Positions 8,244 to 15,730 of a DNA stretch of 64,000 bases are shown here, piece by piece. A program made the translations under genes and the position numbers. Below the pieces are notes generated by a model. That model saw only the letters and a program-made list of their open reading frames with translations. It was not told where the DNA came from and searched no databases. Location: the NCBI RefSeq assembly GCF_039536745.1, contig NZ_BAAAZE010000014.1, positions 239,794 to 303,793 on the forward strand, read 5' to 3'. Position 1 is the stretch's first letter, and every line of letters begins with the position of its first letter. The DNA comes from Actimicrobium antarcticum (GTDB taxonomy: Bacteria; Pseudomonadota; Gammaproteobacteria; Burkholderiales; Burkholderiaceae_D).

Positions 8244-9316
8244 TTCGCCATCTCCTGTTGGGTCTTGTTTTTCGCAGCTTCAATGAAATGATCGAGCGTC
8301 TGTGCGACGAATTCGGCGTCCATGTCGCGCACGATAAAAACCAATTTTGTTTCACGCCAATCGTCGGGCCAGCGGGCCAGGGTCGACGATGGAAAAAACA
8401 TGTGCTGCACGCCATGAATAACGCGCGGCTTGTCTTCGCCTTCGACATCAATAATCCCTTTGATTCGCAGCAAATGTTCGCCGCACACCATGGCCAGCAT
8501 TTCTAATGCGAGCAATAATCCATTCCAGGGCAATGGCTCGTTGAAGGTGATACAAAACGCCCCGATGTGATCGCCGTGCCGGTTGATTTCCTCGGTGAGC
8601 AGCATTGCCTTTTTGCTTAAACCGACACCGCGCCGGACTTGGACCCGCCTGTAAGTTTCGGCTTTTAGCCACTGCTGTACATCCAGGGTTTTGCTCAGTG
8701 AATCGTAAGCGACGGCATCAAGAATCGCCTGAGCATCACAATTTTCTTCGCCTGTCCGCGATAGGTCCGCACCGGGATTGATCTCGCGTAACCGAGTGCG
8801 CAGAGCATCGATCTGATTTGTGGTGGCCAGATCGGTTTTGGTGATCAGTATTCGGTCCGCGACTGCTGCCTGTTTTACCGCTTCGGTATGACGATCCAAT
8901 TGTTCCGCACCGAACAGACCGTCTACACAGACGATCACGCCAGCCAGACGGTAATGCTGCAACATCGTCGGATGGCTCAGCAAATCATGAAGAATCGGCG
9001 CCGGATCGGCCAGACCGGTGGTTTCGATGATGACGCGCTTGAAATAAGGGACTTTCTTGTCGTTGCGTTGCCAAAACAGGGAACGCAACGCGCCAGACAA
9101 AGCGCCGCGTACTGTGCAGCAGATACAACCGTTGTCTAGCACCACCGCACTGTCCGTTGCTGCTTCGATCAAATAATGGTCGAGCGCGATTTCGCCGAAT
9201 TCGTTGATAAGAACTGCGCTATCAGCAAGTGCCGGTGTTTTTAGCAAACCGTTAAGCAGCGTGGTCTTGCCGCTACCCAGAAAACCGGTCAGCACGGTCA
9301 GTGGAATTTTTTCCAT
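8240..9316 (-). CDS. COG0523 (CobW/ZigA-type) GTPase, copy 2
   Basis: This 358-residue G3E GTPase has Walker A G-F-L-G-S-G-K-T-T near residue 11, the C-x-C-C metal site in N-G-C-I-C-C-T-V-R-G-A near residue 64, E-T-T-G-L-A-D-P, and T-K-T-D. Its C-terminal domain is longer than that of copy 1 and ends in a Lys/Gln-rich tail. A palindrome with 11-bp arms sits 27-51 bp upstream of its ATG, where a repressor would block transcription, so it is probably the first gene of the metal operon. The two GTPases differ in length and linker sequence, so they look like distinct subfamilies rather than a recent duplication. Delivery of zinc to essential enzymes under starvation is the expected role. Confidence 0.9.
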   Translation of the reverse strand: MEKIPLTVLTGFLGSGKTTLLNGLLKTPALADSAVLINEFGEIALDHYLIEAATDSAVVLDNGCICCTVRGALSGALRSLFWQRNDKKVPYFKRVIIETTGLADPAPILHDLLSHPTMLQHYRLAGVIVCVDGLFGAEQLDRHTEAVKQAAVADRILITKTDLATTNQIDALRTRLREINPGADLSRTGEENCDAQAILDAVAYDSLSKTLDVQQWLKAETYRRVQVRRGVGLSKKAMLLTEEINRHGDHIGAFCITFNEPLPWNGLLLALEMLAMVCGEHLLRIKGIIDVEGEDKPRVIHGVQHMFFPSSTLARWPDDWRETKLVFIVRDMDAEFVAQTLDHFIEAAKNKTQQEMAN

Positions 9317-9342
9317 GCGATCTCAACAAGTTGGCTGCACGT

Positions 9343-9367
9343 CAATATGCAACACAGTTGCATATTG
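9343..9367. promoter_or_regulatory. candidate Zur operator upstream of the metal operon
   Basis: The core TGCAACACAGTTGCA (9348-9362) sits in a perfect inverted repeat with 11-bp arms around a 3-bp centre. It is the most symmetric of the four copies and lies between the zur stop and the start of the first GTPase gene, at the expected promoter position. Confidence 0.7.
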
Positions 9368-9384
9368 TGCGTAAAATTTTTTTG

Positions 9385-9816
9385 TCATGCGCACTTTGCG
9401 CACAACCCTTTCACAGTCATTTCAATTTCCAGGCTGCGGTACCCATTCGGCAATGGCGGCACGTTGTTAGCTGCACCAAGATCATTTAGACAGATCACTT
9501 CAGCGCAGCGAGTGCACTTGAAGTGCGCATGCTGATGGTGTTCGGCATCCTTATTGTTGAACAAAAAAAGCCACACCCGATCAGCACTTACCACCTTGTG
9601 CACCAAACCGTTCGCGGCTAACCAGTCGAGCGCCCGGTACAGCGTCACCCGGTCGATTTTCTCGTCCTGATCCAGAGTGGTCTCGATCTGATGATGGGTT
9701 ACGGCGCTCTGCTGTGCCAGCAGTACAGCCAGCACTCTGATCCGCGCCACTGTCGCCCTGGCATCGATTCGTCGGATGCAGTCTTCTGCCTGATCAAAAA
9801 AAGATTGTTTAGCCAT
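9385..9816 (-). CDS. zur: Fur-family regulator, probable Zur
   Basis: The 143-residue protein has a winged-helix N-terminal half (D-R-V-T-L-Y-R-A-L-D-W-L recognition helix region) and a dimerisation domain with H-H-Q-H-A-H-F-K-C-T-R-C and a C-terminal C-A-K-C, so both structural C-x-x-C pairs are present. ATG 9814-9816 is chosen because it starts the conserved domain; two TGCAAC-type palindromes lie just upstream (9827-9841 and 9873-9887), which fits autoregulation. The assignment to Zur rather than Fur rests on the neighbouring COG0523 GTPases, ZrgA-like protein and receptor. Under zinc sufficiency it would repress this whole locus. No direct zinc-sensing evidence is visible beyond the family motifs. 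Confidence 0.8.
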   Translation of the reverse strand: MAKQSFFDQAEDCIRRIDARATVARIRVLAVLLAQQSAVTHHQIETTLDQDEKIDRVTLYRALDWLAANGLVHKVVSADRVWLFLFNNKDAEHHQHAHFKCTRCAEVICLNDLGAANNVPPLPNGYRSLEIEMTVKGLCAKCA

Positions 9817-9826
9817 AGCTTCAACA

Positions 9827-9841
9827 TGCAACACGATTGCA
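9827..9841. promoter_or_regulatory. zur: candidate Zur operator, zur-proximal
   Basis: TGCAACACGATTGCA matches the 6-3-6 palindrome with one arm mismatch. It begins 11 bp upstream of the zur start codon, a position suited to autorepression. Confidence 0.55.
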
Positions 9842-9872
9842 AAACCGAACTTTAAAACAATCGCCAGCCATT

Positions 9873-9887
9873 TGCAACAGCGTTGCA
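9873..9887. promoter_or_regulatory. zur: candidate Zur operator, zur-distal
   Basis: TGCAACAGCGTTGCA is a perfect 6-3-6 palindrome 57 bp upstream of the zur start. With the proximal copy (46 bp centre to centre) it could allow binding of two dimers at the zur promoter. Confidence 0.6.
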
Positions 9888-9992
9888 CATAAACAGAAAA
9901 AATTGACGCGGTCCGTCTTTATCCTCTCGGCGGCTTTGCTCACGCGAGCTTGAATGTAAGTTGTCTGTCTGACGCTGCTGGTGCGACCCACG

Positions 9993-10898
9993 CTACGCAA
10001 CCTCGCTACCACGCGACGCGCACCAGAGCGCAAACCATTCCTCCCGCGTCAATACGATCCGTGTCGCTGCCACGGCCTCGGCAATGGCCGTGATCCGTCC
10101 CGATCCGGTCAGCACCAGCGGGTGTGACGGATGTCGCAAGATCCAGGCGTAGGCGATCACGGCTGGCGTCACGCCTCTCGATGCGGCAATCTGCGCCAGC
10201 TTCGCGCGCACCCGCCGGACCTGCGCGCTGTCATCACTGAACAACCTGCCGCCACCGAGTGCCGACCAGATCATCGGCGCGCAGCGCAACTGCTGGGCCT
10301 GGTCGAGCGTGCCGTCATCGAGTGGTGGCAGGTGCAACAGCGACAGCTCGACCTGGTTGGTCACCAACGGAAAGCGCGCCGCCAGCAACGCGAACTGCGT
10401 CGGCGTGAAATTGGACGCACCGAAATACCGTACCTTGCCATCGCGTCGCAACTGGTCGAAGGCATCCGCCACTTCGTCGGCATCCATCAGCGGATCGGGG
10501 CGATGTATCAGCAGCAGGTCGAGATAGTCGGTGCCCATCATCCTGAGCGAGTGCTCGACCGACGCGATCAGGTGCGCCCGGTCGGTGTCGTAATGCTTGA
10601 CGCCGTGTGCCGGACGGTTCGGGTGGACCAGCCGGATACCGCATTTGCTGACGATCTGCAGTTGCTGGCGCAATCCCGGCGACAGCGCCAGTGCTTCACC
10701 GAACAGCGCCTCCGAGGTATAGCCGCCGTAGATATCTGCCTGGTCGATGGTGGTCACGCCGAGCGCGATGGCCTGTTCGACCAGCAACAGCCGCTGGGCG
10801 GGCGTACGTTGCCATTCGGCTAGCCGCCACAATCCCAGCACCACCCTGGAAAAATCAGGACCACCGGGCGCAAGCGTGATCCGTGGCGCCTGCTGCAT
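9993..10898 (-). CDS. aldo/keto reductase, YdhF-like
   Basis: The 301-residue protein is a single-domain (beta/alpha)8 NADPH-dependent reductase. The catalytic tetrad is visible: Asp and Tyr in D-Q-A-D-I-Y-G-G, Lys in Q-I-V-S-K-C-G-I, and His in L-D-L-L-L-I-H-R-P-D. Cofactor-binding residues lie near G-A-S-N-F-T and the C-terminal G-S-G-R-I. The start at 10898 is preferred because AAGGA lies six bases upstream; the ATG at 10904 would sit directly on that site. It overlaps the stop of the SHOCT-domain gene (TGATG), so the two are co-transcribed. The physiological substrate is unknown. This gene is not obviously part of the metal locus, although it is the next gene upstream of zur on the same strand. 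Confidence 0.88.
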   Translation of the reverse strand: MQQAPRITLAPGGPDFSRVVLGLWRLAEWQRTPAQRLLLVEQAIALGVTTIDQADIYGGYTSEALFGEALALSPGLRQQLQIVSKCGIRLVHPNRPAHGVKHYDTDRAHLIASVEHSLRMMGTDYLDLLLIHRPDPLMDADEVADAFDQLRRDGKVRYFGASNFTPTQFALLAARFPLVTNQVELSLLHLPPLDDGTLDQAQQLRCAPMIWSALGGGRLFSDDSAQVRRVRAKLAQIAASRGVTPAVIAYAWILRHPSHPLVLTGSGRITAIAEAVAATRIVLTREEWFALWCASRGSEVA

Positions 10899-11734
10899 CA
10901 CCATTCCTTGAGGATATCGGCACGCTTGGCCTGATATTCCTGCTCGGTGATCAGATCTTGCGTGCGCAGGCGCTTCAGGCTTTTCAGGCGCTCTTCCTGC
11001 GCTGCATAGTAGCGATCGTCGCGCGTTGCTGGTGCCGCCATCAATGGCGCTGGCAGGGCTGGTGCCAGCACGGTTCCGGCCGCTACTGGCAGGACGGCCC
11101 AGTCACTGCGCGGATGGCGCATGCCATCGGCCGCCAGCACCACCGCCGAGGCGGCGCTGCGGCTGGCAAACCGGAACGTACGCGGCAAGCGCGTGGCCCG
11201 GTAGCGACCAACGAAGTCGACATGCGTCTCGCCCATCACGATATTGAGGCCGTCTTTGTCGAGAAAGGCGCGACCGCTGTTACCGAGTTTTGCACCGAGC
11301 AAACCACTGTTGCCTTGACTGACAACGAAGAACAGGACGTCCTGTTGCGCCGTCGCTTTGGCCAGTGCCGCGGCCAGGCCGCGCGCCAGCGTGGTTGCGC
11401 TGTCGTCATCGAACAGTGCGACGGCGCTGCCGTTGCGCTCGATTTTCAGCGCCAGCAAGCCGCGACTGACCAGATCGACCGGCAGCCGTTGCGGTTGCAG
11501 GTTGGCCGTTGCGGTATTGGCCGACAGATACACCTTGTCGAATTCACCCTCGCTCCAGACCATGTCGCGTGGCGAGCAGGTCGGACAGGCGTCATACGTC
11601 ACGCCTTCGCTGGCCGCACTGGCCACGGGCGCCGAGATGGCGAGCGCGATGCCGACCAGCAGGGGCAAGGCTGACGAAGACGCAGCACGGCGCAACGACC
11701 GACGCAATACATTGATGAATGGCAGGACACGCAT
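10898..11734 (-). CDS. exported protein with C-terminal SHOCT-like domain
   Basis: This 278-residue protein has an N-terminal signal segment (P-L-L-V-G-I-A-L-A-I-S-A-P-V-A-S-A-A) and ends in a SHOCT-like helical hairpin (R-L-K-S-L-K-R-L-R-T-Q-D-L-I-T-E-Q-E-Y-Q-A-K-R-A-D-I-L). A C-x-x-C (D-A-C-P-T-C-S-P) lies near the start of the mature protein. The middle is a compact alpha/beta region I cannot assign. The start at 11734 is chosen for GGAG nine bases upstream and for the signal peptide that follows. SHOCT domains usually mediate oligomerisation. It is translationally coupled to the aldo/keto reductase downstream, but no shared pathway is evident. Confidence 0.65.
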   Translation of the reverse strand: MRVLPFINVLRRSLRRAASSSALPLLVGIALAISAPVASAASEGVTYDACPTCSPRDMVWSEGEFDKVYLSANTATANLQPQRLPVDLVSRGLLALKIERNGSAVALFDDDSATTLARGLAAALAKATAQQDVLFFVVSQGNSGLLGAKLGNSGRAFLDKDGLNIVMGETHVDFVGRYRATRLPRTFRFASRSAASAVVLAADGMRHPRSDWAVLPVAAGTVLAPALPAPLMAAPATRDDRYYAAQEERLKSLKRLRTQDLITEQEYQAKRADILKEW

Positions 11735-11857
11735 GGGTTCTCCGGAATGAAAGAGTGAGACCGCGATGGAAATGATCTTCAGAACAAATCCCGAACACGG
11801 CAATACGGAATGAAAGGTTTTTCCTTGTCAGGAAAACGAAAAATGTACTTCAATTAC

Positions 11858-11874
11858 TTGTAGTATTAGTACAA
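11858..11874. promoter_or_regulatory. candidate HexR operator, porin promoter
   Basis: TTGTAGTATTAGTACAA is a near-perfect palindrome that fits the TGTA-N7-TACA pattern of HexR sites. It has the same TGTAG half and AT-rich core as the site before zwf. It lies about 360 bp upstream of the LamB-like porin and 124 bp upstream of the SHOCT gene start. Confidence 0.55.
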
Positions 11875-12007
11875 ATATTTTACACCAGGTCTCTGCTTTG
11901 TATTGATGTCCAGCGCTATTTGGGCATTTAGCCCAGAGAAGCAGTGAGCGCAGCGGGACCCGAAGCCAAAACACCAACGGCACCACGCCAAATATTTGCT
12001 ATTTATT

Positions 12008-12020
12008 TAGTAAAACTACA
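12008..12020 (-). promoter_or_regulatory. HexR-like half-degenerate site 1, porin promoter
   Basis: Read on the minus strand this is TGTAGTTTTACTA. The same 13 bases occur on the plus strand at 21130-21142, between zwf and gtsA. It is one arm plus core of the TGTAG-N5-CTACA pattern. Confidence 0.4.
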
Positions 12021-12106
12021 AACAAATGCGAATATAATATCTTGTGAGCTACAAATATTGGCAGACAACAGGCCGCATTACTGCGACTTACCCACTCAGA
12101 GCCAGA

Positions 12107-12120
12107 TGTAGTTTCACTAG
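12107..12120 (+). promoter_or_regulatory. HexR-like half-degenerate site 2, porin promoter
   Basis: TGTAGTTTCACTAG differs by one base from TGTAGTTTTACTAG at 21130-21143. It lies 115 bp upstream of the porin start codon. Confidence 0.4.
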
Positions 12121-12234
12121 ATTTTCCGGCATTGCGATGAGCAATCCAAAAAATCTGCGTACGGCAATTCGGGCCGCATGCAGCGTGCAAAGTGATGTCA
12201 AGACGTCACGCTACTTAAAAAACTTGGAGAAGAC

Positions 12235-13479
12235 ATGAACCGTATTTTGAAAACCTTGCCCGCTGCGATCACGCTGGCACTCACCGCTTCGGTGGCACAG
12301 GCGGCACTACCGATCGATTTCGGTGGTTATTTCCGTTCCGGTTTCGGTACTAGCAGCGAAGGCGGCAAGGAAGCCTGCTTCGGACTGGCGGGCGCCGGAT
12401 CAAAATACCGTCTGGGCAATGAGTGTGAAACGTACGGCGAGCTGGCTTTCGGCGGCGAAGCGTTCAAGGGCGAGAACGGGTTCAAGATTCGCCTGAACAC
12501 GCGCCTGGCATTCGTACTGCCACAAAACAAGGATTTCGAACAATACAGCCCGGCCTGGCGCGAAGCCAATGCGATCGCCGAAAACATCGGTTCCGGCGCA
12601 TTCTCGAAAGCCAAGGCCTGGGTCGGCAAGCGCTTCTATGATCGCCAGGATGTACATATTTCGGATTACTACTACTGGGATAACAGCGGCCCAGGCGCGG
12701 GTCTCGAAAACATCGATCTTGGCGGCGCCAAGCTGGCCTACGCGATTGTCCGCAACGCCTACACCAACGACGCTGCGCCCACAGCCAATGACGACAAGCG
12801 CACGGTCCTGACGCACGACATCCGTTTTTCGGAAATCAAGACCAACCAGGATGGCGCACTGACCGTCGGTGCCGAGTTCATGCAAAAACGCGACGCACCG
12901 GGTGCCACCGTGTCTACGCCCGGTGGCAACCTGTTCTCGGTCCTGCATACCCAGACCAATCTGTATGGCGGCTTCAACAAGATCGCCCTGCAATACGGTA
13001 CCGGCAGCGGTGCAGGCACCGGCGGTGTGAACTTCGGTGCCAATACGAATGACAAGGTCACGCGCATCACCGAACAGATCATGCTGCAGCCAGAAGGCAC
13101 CAAGTGGTCCGGCATGGGCACATTCGTCTTTGAAAACGCCGAGACCAGCACGGGCAACAAGAAGTGGATGTCGGCTGGCGTACGTCCGGTCTATCACTTT
13201 GCCGACAACATGAGTATCGCGACCGAACTGGGCTACGACCAGGTCAAGCCGGATGGCCAGGCCACCCGCAAGCTGACCAAGCTGACGATTGCACCGCAAC
13301 TGAGCGCAGGCAATGGCTTCTTTTCACGTCCGGCGCTGCGTGCGTTTTATACCTACGCCAAATGGAATGATGCGGCCCAGGCTGCCGCAGGTGCGGGCAC
13401 ATCGCTATCGCGCACCGGTGTGTTTGGCGGCAGCACCAACGGCAGCTCGGTAGGCTTCCAGGTAGAGACCTGGTGGTAA
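12235..13479 (+). CDS. LamB/ScrY-family carbohydrate porin
   Basis: The 414-residue outer-membrane protein has a signal peptide ending in V-A-Q-A-A. The mature N-terminus reads F-G-G-Y-F-R-S-G-F-G, followed by Y-R-L-G-N-E-C-E-T-Y-G-E-L-A-F, the usual opening strands of maltoporin-type barrels. It ends in an aromatic-rich strand (G-F-Q-V-E-T-W-W) with Trp in place of the usual terminal Phe. Eighteen-stranded trimers of this family pass maltose or other sugars. The AT-rich upstream region carries sites shared with the zwf-gts region, so a role in glucose or oligosaccharide entry is likely. Substrate specificity cannot be read from the sequence. A strong terminator follows. Confidence 0.85.
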   Translation: MNRILKTLPAAITLALTASVAQAALPIDFGGYFRSGFGTSSEGGKEACFGLAGAGSKYRLGNECETYGELAFGGEAFKGENGFKIRLNTRLAFVLPQNKDFEQYSPAWREANAIAENIGSGAFSKAKAWVGKRFYDRQDVHISDYYYWDNSGPGAGLENIDLGGAKLAYAIVRNAYTNDAAPTANDDKRTVLTHDIRFSEIKTNQDGALTVGAEFMQKRDAPGATVSTPGGNLFSVLHTQTNLYGGFNKIALQYGTGSGAGTGGVNFGANTNDKVTRITEQIMLQPEGTKWSGMGTFVFENAETSTGNKKWMSAGVRPVYHFADNMSIATELGYDQVKPDGQATRKLTKLTIAPQLSAGNGFFSRPALRAFYTYAKWNDAAQAAAGAGTSLSRTGVFGGSTNGSSVGFQVETWW

Positions 13480-13513
13480 ATCGCTAAATAGAACGTTGAA
13501 CGGTTGATGACGG

Positions 13514-13543
13514 GCCGCAGCGGTACATCGCTGCGGCTTTTTT
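13514..13543 (+). terminator. Rho-independent terminator after the porin gene
   Basis: The stem GCCGCAGCG (13514-13522) pairs with CGCTGCGGC (13529-13537) around a 6-base loop and is followed by six Ts. Confidence 0.9.
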
Positions 13544-13786
13544 GCTTTTCGGGATACCGAACCGGGTGTGCATGGCATGCGCGCCGACCCGACATCTCCG
13601 GACAGTCGCGGCTTCTGTCAAGAAAAGTTTCTTAATAGAAAAAAGTGTGGTGTTACGCCAAATTCGGTTTGAAAGCCTTTTTTTACGTCGCTGCACTCGT
13701 TATCATCATGTCCAACAAAGGTTTCCATCGAATGCCAAATGGCAGCAAGAGGGAAACACATTTACCTTCCTGCACCGGAGACCACC

Positions 13787-14464
13787 ATGATCAAGCCGCA
13801 CTTCTTCGCCGCCGCCCTCGCTGCCCTTTGTCTGTCACCGGCTGCCGCCCTTGCCACGGATCTGGCGCTGACCGCTGATCTGGGCACGACCGGCCTCGGA
13901 CTGCATGTCAGCACACCACTGCGGCAAAACCTGAATGCGCGCGTGGGTTTCAATTATCTGAATTACTCCTACAACGGCAGCACCAGTGACCTGAGCTACG
14001 ACTTCAAACTCAAGCTCAATACCTTCGATGCCCTGCTCGACTACTTTCCGGGCGACAGCGACTTCCGTCTCACCGGCGGACTGGTCTATAACAACAACAA
14101 GATCGACGCCATCGGCAAACCAACCGCAACCGGCACCTACACCATCAATGGCACGACCTATTCCGCGGCCAGCGCCGGCCAGCTCGATGGCAAGATCGAC
14201 TTCCGGAAAGTCGCGCCGTATCTGGGCATCGGCTGGGGCAATCCGGTGCGCAAGGATACCGGCTGGGGCTTTTCGGCGGATGCCGGCATCCTGTTCCAGG
14301 GCACGCCTGGCTCGTCGCTGACCAATAGCGGCTGTACCGCGACACCGGCACTGTGCAGCCAGCTGGCCACCGACGTCGACGCCGAAAACATCAAACTGCA
14401 TGACAAGGTCAATGACCTGAAGCTGTATCCGGTGTTGCGCATCGGCGCGAGCTACCGCTTCTGA
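13787..14464 (+). CDS. outer-membrane beta-barrel protein, CarO/OmpW-like
   Basis: This 225-residue protein has a signal peptide (F-F-A-A-A-L-A-A-L-C-L-S-P-A-A-A-L-A-T) and alternating amphipathic strands. It ends in L-R-I-G-A-S-Y-R-F, a typical barrel C-terminus with terminal Phe. The pattern G-T-T-G-L-G-L-H-V near the start, the Y-D-F-K-L-K-L-N-T strand and the V-A-P-Y-L-G-I-G-W-G-N strand recall small barrels annotated as ornithine-uptake or OmpW-like porins. The start at 13787 has GGAG six bases upstream. It stands alone between the porin terminator and the ankyrin pair. The exact family and substrate are uncertain. Confidence 0.7.
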   Translation: MIKPHFFAAALAALCLSPAAALATDLALTADLGTTGLGLHVSTPLRQNLNARVGFNYLNYSYNGSTSDLSYDFKLKLNTFDALLDYFPGDSDFRLTGGLVYNNNKIDAIGKPTATGTYTINGTTYSAASAGQLDGKIDFRKVAPYLGIGWGNPVRKDTGWGFSADAGILFQGTPGSSLTNSGCTATPALCSQLATDVDAENIKLHDKVNDLKLYPVLRIGASYRF

Positions 14465-14525
14465 TCGTGCGCAGGGCGTCATCGACATCGCCCTGATGGA
14501 ACCAGACCCGACGCAGCCCCACTTA

Positions 14526-14555
14526 ATGAACTTCGGTATCCGCCGAAGTTCATTG
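14526..14555 (+). promoter_or_regulatory. 12-bp-arm inverted repeat in the leader of ankyrin gene 1
   Basis: AATGAACTTCGG pairs perfectly with CCGAAGTTCATT around a 6-base loop, ending 13 bp before the start codon. A related hairpin occupies the same place before ankyrin gene 2. It could be a protein-binding site or a translation-controlling hairpin. No U-tract follows, so it is not a typical terminator. Confidence 0.5.
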
Positions 14556-14568
14556 AAGAGAATGCAGC

Positions 14569-15621
14569 ATGGACGCCATCAGACGATTATCGCAACAGTA
14601 TCGCCAGCAGGCGGTTGATGCCGGGTCGCCCGATACGACCACCGCACCGCTGATCCCCGCCGGCCCGGGCAGTTCCCCCGCCACCGCAGGTTCGGCCAGC
14701 ATGCGCGGCCGCGTTCACGACCTGCTCGGCAGGAATCGCCCGATCACCCGCCTGTTGTCTTCCTATGGTCTGGCCACGCCCAGGCTCAGGCATTTTTCGG
14801 ATGCGCAGGTCGATACCGTCGGCGCGGCACTGGCCTATCTGGTGCCGCAGCCAACCACCAACTCCCATGCGATGGAACAACACATCGTCAACGCTTGTAC
14901 CTTCGGCACGGGGCATCAATTTTCGGCAGTATTGAGGCTGATCGAAGAGGGCATCATCAATCCGCACAGCGTGGGACCGGCGCAGGCCAACCTGCTGTGC
15001 GAAATGGCGGCGCATGGCACAGAGTCGGCGGAACCGAATGCCGTCTCGCTGGACACGCGCGTGCGGATGCTGGTCAGGCATGGGGCCGATCCGTATCGCT
15101 GCGACAGCCGGGACCGGTCGCCACTGGAGGTGGCATGGTCCGACAACCGCGACGACGGTGCCACCGTCGGGGACGCGTTGCTCAGCGCGGGTTTCAATCC
15201 GCGCGTGACCGACTTCCGGGGAACGACCATGCTGCATCGTGCCGCGGTAGACGACAATCTGACCTTGATGGGCCACTGGTTTGCCGCCGCACTGCCAGTC
15301 AATCTGCGCGACCCCGATCGAGTAACACCGTTGATGGCTGCCGCAGCAATGAACCGCGCCGTTAGTGTCAGAGCGCTACTGACGCATCCGGACATCGAGG
15401 TCGACGCGGTCGATCGGGAGGGGTTTACAGCGCTGCATTGCGCCATCTTTTCTGGCCAGCTCGATGCGGTTGCACTACTGCTGGAGCATGGCGCGAATCC
15501 GCTCCTCAGAACCACCTGCTGGGCGACACCGCTCAAACTGGCCGAGACGATCGCCGCGTCGCGTGACCTGCCGGCGCTGTTTGATCTGGTGCAACGTGCC
15601 ACCACCGCGGGTCAACGCTGA
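14569..15621 (+). CDS. ankyrin-type repeat protein, paralog 1
   Basis: The 350-residue protein has no signal peptide. Its first ~45 residues are rich in Ser, Pro, Ala, Thr and Gly and look disordered. A helical region with L-S-S-Y-G-L-A-T-P follows, then ankyrin-like helix pairs from about residue 115 (M-L-V-R-H-G-A-D-P, L-S-A-G-F-N-P, T-P-L-M-A-A-A-A, F-T-A-L-H-C-A-I-F-S-G-Q-L-D-A-V-A-L-L-L-E-H-G-A-N-P). Only the last two repeats match the ankyrin consensus closely. Ankyrin repeats bind other proteins; no catalytic domain is visible. It is followed by a paralog with a related leader. Disordered Ser-rich N-termini of this kind occur in some secreted effectors, but no secretion system is nearby and that idea is speculative. 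Confidence 0.75.
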   Translation: MDAIRRLSQQYRQQAVDAGSPDTTTAPLIPAGPGSSPATAGSASMRGRVHDLLGRNRPITRLLSSYGLATPRLRHFSDAQVDTVGAALAYLVPQPTTNSHAMEQHIVNACTFGTGHQFSAVLRLIEEGIINPHSVGPAQANLLCEMAAHGTESAEPNAVSLDTRVRMLVRHGADPYRCDSRDRSPLEVAWSDNRDDGATVGDALLSAGFNPRVTDFRGTTMLHRAAVDDNLTLMGHWFAAALPVNLRDPDRVTPLMAAAAMNRAVSVRALLTHPDIEVDAVDREGFTALHCAIFSGQLDAVALLLEHGANPLLRTTCWATPLKLAETIAASRDLPALFDLVQRATTAGQR

Positions 15622-15685
15622 GGCTCTGAACGACCCCGAATTATTTTTGGCCGCGATGGAACCAGCGCCATCCTGTCTCCACTTA

Positions 15686-15715
15686 CGAACAGTTTCGGCA
15701 TGGGCCGAACTGTTC
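15686..15715 (+). promoter_or_regulatory. inverted repeat in the leader of ankyrin gene 2
   Basis: GAACAGTT-T-CGGC pairs with GCCG-AACTGTTC around a short loop, with one bulged T. The hairpin ends about 15 bp before the GTG start. It is preceded, as before gene 1, by ATGGAACCAG and CCACTTA blocks at the same spacing. Confidence 0.5.
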
Positions 15716-15730
15716 ATAAAGAGGCACACC

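Larger units (their letters stand above)
11735..12234. other. 500-bp regulatory spacer upstream of the LamB-like porin
   Basis: No gene is convincing here. The region is AT-rich compared with its surroundings and carries one near-perfect HexR-type palindrome (11859-11873) and two half-degenerate copies (12008-12020 on the minus strand, 12107-12120 on the plus strand). It should hold the porin promoter and that of the divergent SHOCT gene. Confidence 0.6.

Noticed and set aside
14500..15730. TTCG-containing leaders of the ankyrin genes as hrp-type effector promoters
   Set aside because: The spacing between TTCG-like halves (13 and 15 bases, with a mismatch) does not match the hrpII or PIP box, and no type III secretion genes are in the window.
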